Source: Lutispora sp.
GTDB lineage: Bacteria; Bacillota; Clostridia; Lutisporales; Lutisporaceae
NCBI GenBank assembly: GCA_030834765.1
Contig: JAUQXG010000142.1
Location: forward strand, 1-7,102
Length of the DNA: 7,102 bases
Direction of reading: 5' to 3'
Made by a program: the position numbers and the translations under genes. Below the pieces are notes generated by a model, which saw only the letters and a list, made by a program, of their open reading frames with translations, ran no database searches and was not told the DNA's origin. Below are positions 1 through 6,925 of the stretch, piece after piece; the first letter of the stretch is position 1; each line of letters opens with the position of its first letter.

Positions 1-1
1 T

Positions 2-109
2 GTATTGTCAGAAAGTATAGAGCAAAACAATATACTCTTGTATCAGCTTATTCTAAATAAAATCCATCACGAGAACTTATACATATTTTCTAAAGTTTTC
101 TTGAGATAA
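2..109 (+). CDS. Possible 3' end of an upstream gene (partial, unrecognised)
   Basis: One plus-strand frame is open from the window edge for 35 codons and stops with TAA at 107-109. It would encode a tail with an amphipathic, helix-like composition (for example ESIEQNNILLYQLILNKIHH). The other two plus frames close by positions 18 and 60, and the minus frames carry several stops. No family is recognised and no start is visible. In DNA this AT-rich, a 35-codon open stretch can arise by chance, so this is only a candidate. No hairpin terminator follows it; if it is real, its transcript could run on into the chemoreceptor gene. Confidence 0.2.
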   Translation, partial: VLSESIEQNNILLYQLILNKIHHENLYIFSKVFLR

Positions 110-159
110 TTCATTCCACTATATTAAGGATGGTCAAGATAAATAAAACAAAGGGGAGG

Positions 160-243
160 ATGGGGTTCCTAAAGATAAAGAAATTACAAGCTGTGGCAGA
201 ATTTAGAAAAACAAATAGAGGAGGCGATGATTTTGAAAGGTAA
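160..243 (+). CDS. Small ORF (27 codons) in the leader of the chemoreceptor gene, overlapping its start
   Basis: An ATG at 160 opens a 27-codon frame that ends at TAA 241-243, so it overlaps the chemoreceptor start by 17 bases (11 if that gene starts at TTG 233). The product would be a basic peptide beginning [17 protein letters not shown] and ending GGDDFER. A purine-rich stretch AAAGGGGAGG (150-159) abuts the ATG directly, which is too close for an ideal ribosome site; an in-frame ATG at 130 is an alternative start (37 codons). The frame contains the chemoreceptor's own ribosome site, so translation through it could couple the two genes. No family is recognised, and chance is a real alternative. 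Confidence 0.22.
   Translation: MGFLKIKKLQAVAEFRKTNRGGDDFER
217..224 (+). promoter_or_regulatory. Ribosome binding site that decides the chemoreceptor start
   Basis: AGAGGAGG is a near-perfect match to the Shine-Dalgarno consensus. The full AGGAGG core (219-224) ends only 2 bases before ATG 227 but 8 bases before the in-frame TTG at 233, which is the better spacing. A weaker register, GAGG at 218-221, would sit 5 bases from the ATG. Both starts are therefore possible, and the proteins differ by two residues. Confidence 0.75.
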
Positions 244-2236
244 AAGTATTAGAACAAGAATTATGGTGTATTTAGGTTTATTGCTGACAATTACATGCCT
301 AGGGATTGGAGTTATTGCAGATATTGCTGCATCCAAGGCCCTAATAAACAAAGTTGATGAGACACTGCCAAGTCTAGCCGAGAAAGGGGCTCAAATCATA
401 GAAAGCCGCATAGAATCCCAACTCAACGCACTGGAGCTCCTTGCAACATGGGATTCTATAAAGGATCCTAAATATACATGGGAAGATCAATTGCCGCTGT
501 TGGAAGAAGAAGTCAAAAGAAGCGATATGGTTTCCTTAGGCATTTCTTCATTGAATGGTATTTTAAGAAATACCACCGGCAATGCATTAGACATATCGGA
601 TCGAGAATATTTAAAAAAAGCATTAAATGGTGAAAATGCTGTATCTGACCCTATTGTTAGTAAAGAAGACGGCTCTATCATAGTTACCTATGCAGTCCCA
701 ATAAAATTTGACAATCACATAATAGGGGCTTTAGTAGCAGTAACAGATGCAAGAAAGCTTAGCGAAATAGCAAATGATATTACTTTTGGTGAATCAGGTA
801 AAGCATTTATGATAAATAAATCAGGTACTATGATCGCCCATTCTAATAATGATCTGGTAATGAATATGAGTAATGATTTTGAAAATGTAAAAACAGATTC
901 TAAATTAATACCTTTAGTGGAATTGGAAAAGAAGATGGTTCAAGGCGAAAAGGGGGCAGGCGAATATGAATATGATGGTATAATCAAATATTTAGGATTC
1001 GCTCCAGTAAAAGTCACGGGTTGGTCCATTGCACTGGCAGCCCCAAAAGCAGAGGTCCTAGCTGACCTTGACACATTAAAACAATCGCTGATTATAATAT
1101 CATCCCTTTTTCTATTGCTCACTTTAGCAATGGGTTATTTTATCGCTACTTCCATCAGCAATCCTGTAAAATTGATATCTATGCATTTACAGACCATATC
1201 CTCAGGAGATTTTACTGTAGAAGTATCTAAAAAGCTTAAACGAGGAAATGATGAAATAGGTGTATTAATAAAAGCGAGTGAATCCATCAGCAAATTTTTG
1301 AGGGAGTCATTTGGCGATGTATCCAATAAGTCCATAGAAATAAATCAAACTGCCATTGAGGTAGAAGAGGCAGTAGAGCTTCTAAATACCCAAGCAGATG
1401 ATACCTCCGCAACAGTGGAGCAGCTGTCGGCAGGTATGGAAGAAAATGCAGCATCCGCTGAGGAAATGAATGCATCTGCAGCTGAAATCGAAAAAGCAGT
1501 GGAAGCTATAGCAGAAAAGGCACAGCAAGGAGCACTGTCTGTAGGAGAAATCACGAAAAGAGCAGAAGCTATCAAAAGCCGAGCCATAAGCTCACAGCAA
1601 AGTGCTACAGAAATATATGACCAAACAAAAGAAAAATTAAAGACCGCCATAGAGCAGTCAAAAGCTGTAGAACAAATTAATATATTATCAGAATCCATAC
1701 TACAGATTACATCCCAGACCAACCTTCTTGCATTAAATGCTGCAATCGAAGCTGCACGGGCTGGAGAAGCTGGAAAAGGCTTCGCTGTAGTTGCAAATGA
1801 AATAAGAAAGCTGGCTGAGGATTCTAAAAATACCGTTTCTGAGATACAAAAAGTTACAGATGTTGTTGTATCCTCTGTAGAAAACCTTAAAGATGGCTCA
1901 ACTCAAATTCTAGAATTCATGGATAGCAATGTCATAAGAGATTATCATGAATTAGTAGGTGTGGGTGAAAAATACAGTGAAGATGCGGCCTTTGTTGACG
2001 AGCTTATCACCGATTTTAGTGCTGCAGCCCAAGAACTAACTGCCTCTATTCAAGATATCATGAAAGCGATAGAGGAAGTCACCATAACCGTGAATGATGG
2101 TGCAAAAGGGACAGAAGATATTGCGCAAAAAACAATTCTTATCGTAGAAGAGGTAAATAAAGTTAAAAATCAAATGCAGATAAGCAAGAGCAATGCTTTC
2201 AAACTACAGGAATTAGTTAAAAAAGTTAAAATTTAG
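227..2236 (+). CDS. Methyl-accepting chemotaxis protein with dCache-type sensor domain
   Basis: This is a transmembrane chemoreceptor that senses an extracellular ligand and controls the CheA kinase through CheW. Numbering from ATG 227, the 669 residues hold a first membrane helix at about 12-34 and an extracellular dCache-like sensor at about 36-280. The sensor core is near 121-160 ([10 protein letters not shown], then [10 protein letters not shown] and YAVPI). A second membrane helix lies at about 286-308, followed by HAMP at about 309-362 and a long coiled-coil signalling domain. The hairpin tip is clear at about 491-533 ([19 protein letters not shown], then [16 protein letters not shown]). 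The Ala/Glu-rich stretches around 395-430 and 595-630 are where methylation sites would be expected. There is no C-terminal NWETF-type tether for CheR; the protein ends in a Lys-rich tail. The ligand cannot be named: the conserved W-Y pair of amino-acid-binding dCache domains appears as Y-L here, by alignment from memory. No che genes are adjacent, so this is an orphan receptor. The start may instead be TTG 233. Confidence 0.96.
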   Translation: MILKGKSIRTRIMVYLGLLLTITCLGIGVIADIAASKALINKVDETLPSLAEKGAQIIESRIESQLNALELLATWDSIKDPKYTWEDQLPLLEEEVKRSDMVSLGISSLNGILRNTTGNALDISDREYLKKALNGENAVSDPIVSKEDGSIIVTYAVPIKFDNHIIGALVAVTDARKLSEIANDITFGESGKAFMINKSGTMIAHSNNDLVMNMSNDFENVKTDSKLIPLVELEKKMVQGEKGAGEYEYDGIIKYLGFAPVKVTGWSIALAAPKAEVLADLDTLKQSLIIISSLFLLLTLAMGYFIATSISNPVKLISMHLQTISSGDFTVEVSKKLKRGNDEIGVLIKASESISKFLRESFGDVSNKSIEINQTAIEVEEAVELLNTQADDTSATVEQLSAGMEENAASAEEMNASAAEIEKAVEAIAEKAQQGALSVGEITKRAEAIKSRAISSQQSATEIYDQTKEKLKTAIEQSKAVEQINILSESILQITSQTNLLALNAAIEAARAGEAGKGFAVVANEIRKLAEDSKNTVSEIQKVTDVVVSSVENLKDGSTQILEFMDSNVIRDYHELVGVGEKYSEDAAFVDELITDFSAAAQELTASIQDIMKAIEEVTITVNDGAKGTEDIAQKTILIVEEVNKVKNQMQISKSNAFKLQELVKKVKI

Positions 2237-2238
2237 AT

Positions 2239-2273
2239 AAAAGGCACCTTACCTTTGGTAAGATGCCTTTTTT
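2239..2273. terminator. Rho-independent terminator shared by converging chemoreceptor and PHP genes
   Basis: A 14-bp stem, with a single C/A mismatch at 2247/2263, closes on a TTT loop (2254-2256). The arms are AAAAGGCA-C-CTTACC and GGTAAG-A-TGCCTTTT, and on the plus strand a run of six T follows from 2268. It begins 3 bases after the chemoreceptor stop codon. On the minus strand the exit tract is only TTTTAT, so the hairpin is stronger for the plus strand but probably works both ways. Its plus-strand 3' arm and loop lie inside the last seven codons of the PHP gene, whose stop is at 2249-2251. Confidence 0.9.
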
Positions 2274-2902
2274 ACATTTTCATCTTTTAAAACTTTATAG
2301 GAACCTTGTTCAAATATGACAGGCATCGTTAAACCTTGCTTTATTGCTTTTATAAAGCTGATTTCATCCACTACCCAATCAGGCATCCATGTGGCAAATT
2401 TGCCCACCTGTTCTATGCGATGTGCATCGCTGCCACCTAATGCGGGAACATCTAACTCCACAGAAATATCATATGCCTTTTCATTAAGGTCCTCAGGAGT
2501 GCTGCCATTAAAGGCTTCTATTCCAAAAATATAGTCCAGCTCCTTCATATGATCTCCCATACCTCTATTGTTTTGCCTATAGGGATGTGAGCATATCGCC
2601 ACTCCACCTGCTTTTCTTACTAAGTCGATTAATTCTTCAGCATGAATCATCCCATCAGGTAGATTTTGAAGCCCAAACACTGTCATATCTCCTTCGTAGG
2701 TTAATATTTCAGCGCCAGTAATTATAATAAAGCTTTCTTTTTTCCCTAACAATTTAGCTTCTTCCATTATTCCATTACTTTCGTGATCTGTAATACATAT
2801 CCCATCTAGCCCTAATTCCTTCGCTCTATCTACTATTTCTTCTAAAGATATAAAGCTATCTCCAGAATGCTTCTTTTGGTGCAAATGAGTATCAATAAGC
2901 AT
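2249..2902 (-). CDS. PHP-domain metal-dependent phosphoesterase
   Basis: This is a 217-residue cytoplasmic protein of the PHP superfamily, whose members use a cluster of two or three metal ions to hydrolyse phosphoester bonds; characterised relatives of this short stand-alone type act on nucleotides or RNA ends (TrpH/RNase AM group). The metal ligands are all present: HLH at residues 6-8, ITDH ending at His40, Glu65 in GAEI, His106 in CSHPYR, Glu129 in EAFNG, and Asp159 and His161 in GGSDAH. The C-terminal part from about residue 150 matches the usual PHP-associated tail. It is shorter than E. coli TrpH and lacks extra domains. The start at 2902 is supported by AAAGGAA 8 bases upstream. The stop lies inside the shared terminator hairpin. 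The true substrate is unknown; histidinol phosphatase is less likely because no other his genes are nearby and the fold is the short TrpH-like form. Confidence 0.9.
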   Translation of the reverse strand: MLIDTHLHQKKHSGDSFISLEEIVDRAKELGLDGICITDHESNGIMEEAKLLGKKESFIIITGAEILTYEGDMTVFGLQNLPDGMIHAEELIDLVRKAGGVAICSHPYRQNNRGMGDHMKELDYIFGIEAFNGSTPEDLNEKAYDISVELDVPALGGSDAHRIEQVGKFATWMPDWVVDEISFIKAIKQGLTMPVIFEQGSYKVLKDENVKKASYQR

Positions 2903-2942
2903 AGCTGCTCTTCCTTTCCATCAAACAGATAAGTCCATAATT

Positions 2943-2971
2943 ATTATATGCTTAACAAAGTTTTTTGGATA
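2943..2971 (-). promoter_or_regulatory. Weak candidate promoter for the PHP gene
   Basis: On the minus strand a perfect TATAAT (plus-strand 2943-2948) lies 40 bases upstream of the PHP start. A 17-base spacer leads to a poor -35 match, TATCCA (2966-2971, 3 of 6). There is no strong terminator between the glycosyltransferase stop and this gene, so read-through is also possible. Confidence 0.3.
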
Positions 2972-2978
2972 ATTGTTT

Positions 2979-4217
2979 CTATCTATTGCATATAAGCTCA
3001 CTATAGATATTTTCAATACTGTCAAACACTGCATCCCATGAAAACTTATGAACATACTTGCTGTAAGGATGTGGACAAGGGGCCTCTTGGTTAATTGCCT
3101 CTATTTGTTTTACTATGGATTCCATAAGCCTAAGATGATACCCATGCAATTCAGCTTTTATTGGTATATCTGCATCTATTAGCTTAGGCATTTTTACATA
3201 TTCTATAATTCCCTTTTCCTCAAGTTCCTTACCTATCCATTCTCGCATGCCAGGCAAGTCATTTGCCACTACACGAAGTCCTGAAGCAAGTGCTTCAATG
3301 GTGACTAAAGAAAGTCCCTCATAAAAGGATGGCAATACAAATATATGACACTGCCTTAATATCTCTCCTAACTGATTTTGAGACACAGCTCCCATTACTC
3401 GTACTTTATATGGGCATTCTTCAATAAGTGCTTCTATTCTTTCCATATCTGCTCCACTGGCAGAGCCTACTAATAAAAGCTCTATAGAGTCCTTGTTTAC
3501 AGACAGCTTTGAGACAGCCAGTATGAGATCTGGAATACCCTTTGCAAGGCTAAGCTTACCGGCATATATTATTTTAATAACTGTATTATCCAACCTTTTC
3601 TTTGCAGGATAAAAGATATCCGAATCAAAGCCGGCACCCGTTACAACAATTCTTTCTTCATCAATTCTATAAACTTCCCCTATAACTTTTTTTTGAAATG
3701 GGCTTAATGCAGCGATTGCTTCTATTTTTTTACAACCCTCCATCACATAATCACTATACTTTGTGGTATTACAAAGCTGCCTGAGCTCAGTTCCATGGCA
3801 TATGCCTATCATAGGTGTTGAAGAAAACGTCTCTCTAGTTAGTGCTGCAAGAATCCAAAGGTGATGCATAATGATAATATCTGGCTTAAACAGCTTGGCC
3901 TTCTCTAGCTCTAACTTAAAAGCTTTCATCCACATTTTAAGCATCTCTTCTGTCAGTTCACTGTACTTAGTGGACTTATAAGGCATGACGTCGCTCATCC
4001 CTACCACTGGAAATGGTAAATCTGGAGACTCAAAGTACACAGGACAAAAAATCACCTCTTCTGGCATAGCCCTTGAGTATTTATCCTCACCTACAGCAAT
4101 ACCAGCTATTACATATTGCTTATATTGCTTCTGAGCACCTATTTTTATTAAGTTTTTTAAGAAAATACCACTGCCGGTTTCTCCTGGTTTTTGGGCAATC
4201 ACATGCAATATTCTCAT
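2979..4217 (-). CDS. Glycosyltransferase, GT4 family (GT-B fold)
   Basis: This 412-residue protein should transfer a sugar from a nucleotide-sugar donor with retention of configuration, at the inner face of the membrane or in the cytoplasm. The N-terminal Rossmann half begins MRILHVIAQKPGETGSG, with the Gly-rich acceptor-side loop at 12-17. HHLW at 118-121 and CHGTEL at 140-145 follow. The C-terminal donor half starts near 213; it shows AGKLSLAKG at 219-227 with the usual basic donor-binding residues, and the E-x7-E signature at Glu300 and Glu308 in PSFYEGLSLVTIEALASG. There is no signal peptide or membrane helix. Where many GT4 enzymes have a GG after VVA(T/N)D, this one reads LPGMREW, a variant seen in a Firmicutes subgroup by recollection. 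The start is supported by AGGGAG 7 bases upstream. No other polysaccharide genes are adjacent, so acceptor and product (capsule, teichoic acid, glycolipid or other) cannot be named. Confidence 0.9.
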   Translation of the reverse strand: MRILHVIAQKPGETGSGIFLKNLIKIGAQKQYKQYVIAGIAVGEDKYSRAMPEEVIFCPVYFESPDLPFPVVGMSDVMPYKSTKYSELTEEMLKMWMKAFKLELEKAKLFKPDIIIMHHLWILAALTRETFSSTPMIGICHGTELRQLCNTTKYSDYVMEGCKKIEAIAALSPFQKKVIGEVYRIDEERIVVTGAGFDSDIFYPAKKRLDNTVIKIIYAGKLSLAKGIPDLILAVSKLSVNKDSIELLLVGSASGADMERIEALIEECPYKVRVMGAVSQNQLGEILRQCHIFVLPSFYEGLSLVTIEALASGLRVVANDLPGMREWIGKELEEKGIIEYVKMPKLIDADIPIKAELHGYHLRLMESIVKQIEAINQEAPCPHPYSKYVHKFSWDAVFDSIENIYSELICNR

Positions 4218-4238
4218 ATTCTCTCTCCCTGCAGCGAT

Positions 4239-4266
4239 GTAATATCATAGCTGACATTTTGCACAA
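4239..4266 (-). promoter_or_regulatory. Candidate promoter for the glycosyltransferase gene
   Basis: On the minus strand an extended -10 element TGATATTAC (hexamer TATTAC at 4239-4244, TG at 4246-4247) is preceded after 16 bases by TTGTGC (4261-4266). The -35 matches consensus only in its first three bases. Transcription would begin near 4232, leaving a leader of about 15 bases that contains the ribosome site. Confidence 0.35.
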
Positions 4267-4279
4267 AAATAGAATTGAT

Positions 4280-4297
4280 AAAGGCCATAGCCTTTTT
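4280..4297. terminator. Weak hairpin after recQ, possible terminator
   Basis: A perfect 6-bp stem AAAGGC/GCCTTT encloses the loop CATA. It lies about 18 bases downstream of the recQ stop codon. On the minus strand, the direction of recQ, only TTTATC follows the stem. The better T run (five T, 4293-4297) is on the plus strand, where no gene is evident. It is short, so termination of recQ here is likely to be partial at best. Confidence 0.35.
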
Positions 4298-4314
4298 CAA
4301 ATTTTCTAATGCAT

Positions 4315-6129
4315 TTACTCAGCCTCATATCCATTGATTACACTTATGAAATCTTCTCCATAGCTTTCATACTTTTTAAGCCCTACCCCTTTTACTGTTA
4401 AAAACTCCTCTTTATCTTTTGGCATGAGCTCTGCCATTTCCTTCAATGCCGAATCATGAAAAATCATGAATGTGGGCAATCCTTTTGCTTTAGCCAAGTT
4501 ATATCTTAGCTCCTTTAGCTTGTCAAAGAGTCCTGTATTGACTTCTTTTGACGAGCTTTCTCGTCTATTTGTTTTCTTGTCTTTCATGATATCTTTCTTT
4601 TCCTTCAAACGCTTTCTATGAAGTATTTTTTCTTCACCTTTTAATACTTTCCAAGATTGTTGATTCAGCTTTAGCACCGGAAATTTATCTGCTGTCATAT
4701 TGATATAGCCACTAGAAACTAAGGACATGGCTATTTCTTTTATTCCATTATCACTATAATCCGTCATAATCCCATAGGTTGATAGCTTATCAAAGCCTAA
4801 ATCCATCACTTTTTTATTTTTAGAGCCTCTTAAAACATGAATGATTGTATTTAGTCCATAGCTGCCGCTAACCCGATGAATACAGGATAATATTTTCTGC
4901 GCCTCCACTGTAATATCTACAAGCTCCGAATCATCTAAGCAATTTCCACAGCTTCCGCAGTTTTCATGAAGTGATGCCTCTCCGAAATAGCCTAGTATTT
5001 GACTTCGAAGACATTCATTTGTATGACAATAATCTATAATATACTGAAGGCTTCTATACTGCATAGACTCTCGAATATCAGAAGAGCTGTTTAATTCAAT
5101 CAGGTATTTCTGCTTCACAATATCGGCTGGAGAATACATCAATATGCATTCACTTTTTTCTCCATCTCTTCCTGCTCTTCCTGCCTCTTGATAATAGGCT
5201 TCCATGTTTTTTGGCATATTATAATGTATGACAAATCTTACATCAGGTTTATCTATACCCATACCAAAGGCATTGGTAGCTACGATAATCCTTATTCTAT
5301 CAAATATAAAGTCATCTTGATTTTTCTGTCTCGCTTCAGGGGCCATGCCGCCATGATACCCCGCGGCACTTATTCCTTTATCATTTAGTTTTTTGCTTAC
5401 AGATTCTACTGCTTCTCTGGTTGCACAATATATGATTCCTGACTGTTCATCATAATTATTTTTTAAATAATCCATGATCCAGGAAAATTTATCTCCAGCC
5501 TTTACTACATTATAAGTCAGATTTGGTCTATCAAAGCCTGTTATGGATTCGATCGGGTTTTGAAGCTCTAAAAGCCTCTTAATTTCATCTACTACCTCTA
5601 GTGTAGCTGTGGCTGTAAAAGCTCCAACAACAGGCCTCTTTCTCAATGCTTTTATAAATCTGGGTATCGCCACGTAGCTTGGCCTGAAATCATGTCCCCA
5701 CTGACTGATACAATGGGCTTCATCCACTGCCACTAAAGAAACCTTTATTTCATTTACAACATCTAAAAATATATGATTATCCAATCTTTCAGGTGCAACA
5801 TATATGATCTTATATTTATTGTTTCTGATATCACCCAGCCTAGCTGACAGCTCTTTAAGATCAAGGGTACTGTTTATGCATGTACTTGATATCCCTATTT
5901 CATCCAAGGAATCTACTTGATCCTTCATCAGAGATATTAAAGGAGAAATCACTATGGCCACTCCTTCAATAGCTAAAGCAGGAAGTTGATAGCAAAGAGA
6001 CTTTCCTCCCCCGGTAGGCATAATACCTAAAACATCTTTTCCTTGAATAATCCCCTTCACCAAATCCTCTTGGCCTCTTTTAAATGCATCATATCCAAAA
6101 TATTTTTTTAAAAGCTCATGAATTTCCAT
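4315..6129 (-). CDS. recQ: ATP-dependent DNA helicase RecQ
   Basis: This 3'-to-5' DNA helicase unwinds forks, D-loops and other joint molecules in recombination and repair. At 604 residues it has the standard bacterial length and all parts. The Q-motif region is at 10-23, Walker A MPTGGGKS at 37-44, and Walker B DEAH at 136-139. The DEAH runs into the RecQ aromatic-rich loop (CISQWGHDFRPSY, 140-152). Motif III FTATAT is at 171-176 and motif VI QEAGRAGRDG at 314-323. The zinc site has four cysteines (373, 391, 394, 397). An RQC winged helix spans about 405-495, and a C-terminal HRDC domain for DNA binding about 534-600 (LRYNLAKAKGLP through LTVKGVGLKKYESYG). A Lys/Arg-rich linker (about 500-530) joins the last two. 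The start is supported by AAAGGGA 7 bases upstream. The gene follows a strong terminator, so it should use its own promoter. No residue needed for activity appears to be missing. Confidence 0.97.
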   Translation of the reverse strand: MEIHELLKKYFGYDAFKRGQEDLVKGIIQGKDVLGIMPTGGGKSLCYQLPALAIEGVAIVISPLISLMKDQVDSLDEIGISSTCINSTLDLKELSARLGDIRNNKYKIIYVAPERLDNHIFLDVVNEIKVSLVAVDEAHCISQWGHDFRPSYVAIPRFIKALRKRPVVGAFTATATLEVVDEIKRLLELQNPIESITGFDRPNLTYNVVKAGDKFSWIMDYLKNNYDEQSGIIYCATREAVESVSKKLNDKGISAAGYHGGMAPEARQKNQDDFIFDRIRIIVATNAFGMGIDKPDVRFVIHYNMPKNMEAYYQEAGRAGRDGEKSECILMYSPADIVKQKYLIELNSSSDIRESMQYRSLQYIIDYCHTNECLRSQILGYFGEASLHENCGSCGNCLDDSELVDITVEAQKILSCIHRVSGSYGLNTIIHVLRGSKNKKVMDLGFDKLSTYGIMTDYSDNGIKEIAMSLVSSGYINMTADKFPVLKLNQQSWKVLKGEEKILHRKRLKEKKDIMKDKKTNRRESSSKEVNTGLFDKLKELRYNLAKAKGLPTFMIFHDSALKEMAELMPKDKEEFLTVKGVGLKKYESYGEDFISVINGYEAE

Positions 6130-6162
6130 ATTGATTCCCTTTCGTAAGAAAAGCTTAATTAC

Positions 6163-6177
6163 AACTCCATAGGTGTT
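6163..6177. repeat. Imperfect 15-bp dyad in the recQ leader
   Basis: AACTCCATAGGTGTT reads as AAC-T-CC-ATA-GG-T-GTT, two 6-base half-sites with one mismatch around a 3-base centre. It starts about 8 bases downstream of the candidate recQ -10 element, where a repressor could act. It does not match the LexA box of Firmicutes (GAAC-N4-GTTC). A short dyad like this can occur by chance. Confidence 0.25.
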
Positions 6178-6184
6178 TTTCTAT

Positions 6185-6190
6185 ATTATA
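6185..6190 (-). promoter_or_regulatory. Candidate -10 element of the recQ promoter
   Basis: On the minus strand a perfect TATAAT lies 55 bases upstream of the recQ start and just downstream of the transporter-operon terminator, which is where a separate recQ promoter is expected. The sequence 16-18 bases further upstream (TTATTT or ATTATT) is a poor -35, and there is no TG extension, so strength is uncertain. The leader would be about 49 bases. Confidence 0.45.
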
Positions 6191-6214
6191 CTATAGATAT
6201 TGAAATAAATAATA

Positions 6215-6249
6215 GAAAAAACAAGCTACTTACCTTAAGCAACTTGTTT
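6215..6249 (-). terminator. Rho-independent terminator of the ABC-transporter operon
   Basis: On the minus strand a 14-bp stem (two G-T wobbles, arms at plus positions 6219-6232 and 6236-6249) closes on a 3-base AGG loop. It is followed by a run of six T, counted from the end of the stem. It starts 13 bases after the ATPase stop codon and separates the transporter operon from recQ. Confidence 0.9.
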
Positions 6250-6262
6250 CTACACTAAAATA

Positions 6263-6925
6263 TTACTTTTTATGGAGTGTCCCTTTGCTTAAATCAAATC
6301 TCAGCTGTGCTTTTTCAGCCCACAGAGGGTTATGAGTTACTAGAACTATGCTTTTCCCATTATCTGAAGCTTCCGATAGAAGACTTAAGACTTCATTTGC
6401 CCAATGCTCATCTAAATCATTGGTAGGTTCATCAGCTAGTATCAGCATAGGATCCTTTATAAGTGCGCAAGCCACCATCGCACGTCTACGCTGTCCTCCA
6501 CTTAGCTCACTGGGTAGAAAATTTCTTCTCTCCCAGAGTCCTAATCTATTTAAAAAATATTTTACTTTATCATTGTCTTTTTTCTTACGCACCATAGCTT
6601 GAACGAAAAGCAAATTTTCTTCAATAGTTAGGGCTTGTATGAGATTGCTGTCTTGAAATATAAATCCTATCTTGTCTCTGCGTATATCCGTAAGCTCTTT
6701 ATCACTTAAAACATTTATATTCTTACCATCTAAAAATACAGTTCCTGAAGAAGCATTTAAAAGCCCACCCATAATATATAGCAGTGTGCTTTTTCCTATC
6801 CCAGAAGGTCCTTGGATACATAGAAAATCTCCAGGGTTTATAGACAGGGAAACTCGTTCTATAGGTGTAACCTTTTCACCGGCTTCATATGTTTTTTGAA
6901 CATTCTCTAAACAACAAACTTCCAT
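6263..6925 (-). CDS. ABC transporter ATP-binding protein (MacB/LolD/FtsE-like)
   Basis: This 220-residue ATPase powers the FtsX-type permease encoded directly upstream. Such systems export peptides or drugs, release lipoproteins or act mechanically on envelope proteins; the role here cannot be chosen from sequence. All nucleotide-binding motifs are present: Walker A GPSGIGKST (39-47), Q-loop Gln91 in FIFQDSN, signature LSGGQ (141-145), Walker B LILADE (161-166), D-loop NDLD (169-172) and switch His198 in VTHN. After the signature it reads RRRAMVACAL rather than the usual QQRVAIARAL, and the D-loop segment is PTNDLD rather than PTGNLD, so it is a diverged member of the family. The length is the minimum for the family, with no extra domain. 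Its ATG overlaps the permease stop by one base, and AAAGGAG lies 10 bases upstream inside the permease gene, so the two are translationally coupled. A strong terminator follows. Confidence 0.93.
   Translation of the reverse strand: MEVCCLENVQKTYEAGEKVTPIERVSLSINPGDFLCIQGPSGIGKSTLLYIMGGLLNASSGTVFLDGKNINVLSDKELTDIRRDKIGFIFQDSNLIQALTIEENLLFVQAMVRKKKDNDKVKYFLNRLGLWERRNFLPSELSGGQRRRAMVACALIKDPMLILADEPTNDLDEHWANEVLSLLSEASDNGKSIVLVTHNPLWAEKAQLRFDLSKGTLHKK

Noticed and set aside
5..33. TTGTCA - 17 bases - CAATAT as a promoter for the chemoreceptor
   Set aside because: The -10 is a weak match, it lies about 190 bases upstream of the gene, and it falls in a possibly coding stretch. Other AT-rich pairs (for example TATATT at 120-125) lack a fitting -35, and no sigma-D (motility) type site was found.
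14..36. AGTATA/TATACT inverted repeat near the left edge
   Set aside because: It is only 6 bp of A/T-rich stem with an 11-base loop, not a credible terminator or operator.
1..226. A c-di-GMP or other riboswitch ahead of the chemoreceptor
   Set aside because: The conserved core motifs of GEMM-type and other common riboswitches were not seen, and no strong expression-platform hairpin is present.
1345..1722. Long minus-strand open frame (125 codons) inside the chemoreceptor gene
   Set aside because: It is antisense to the coiled-coil signalling domain, is rich in Ser/Ala as expected from the reverse of Glu/Ala-rich coding, and has no ribosome site or family resemblance.
2937..2950. AT-rich palindromic stretch ATAATTATTATATG between the glycosyltransferase and PHP genes
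   Set aside because: A/T-only symmetry is expected by chance at this composition, and there is no GC stem for a terminator.
4073..4309. Plus-strand open frame of 78 codons across the glycosyltransferase start
   Set aside because: It overlaps a well-supported gene on the other strand and its ribosome binding site, and the peptide has no recognisable features.
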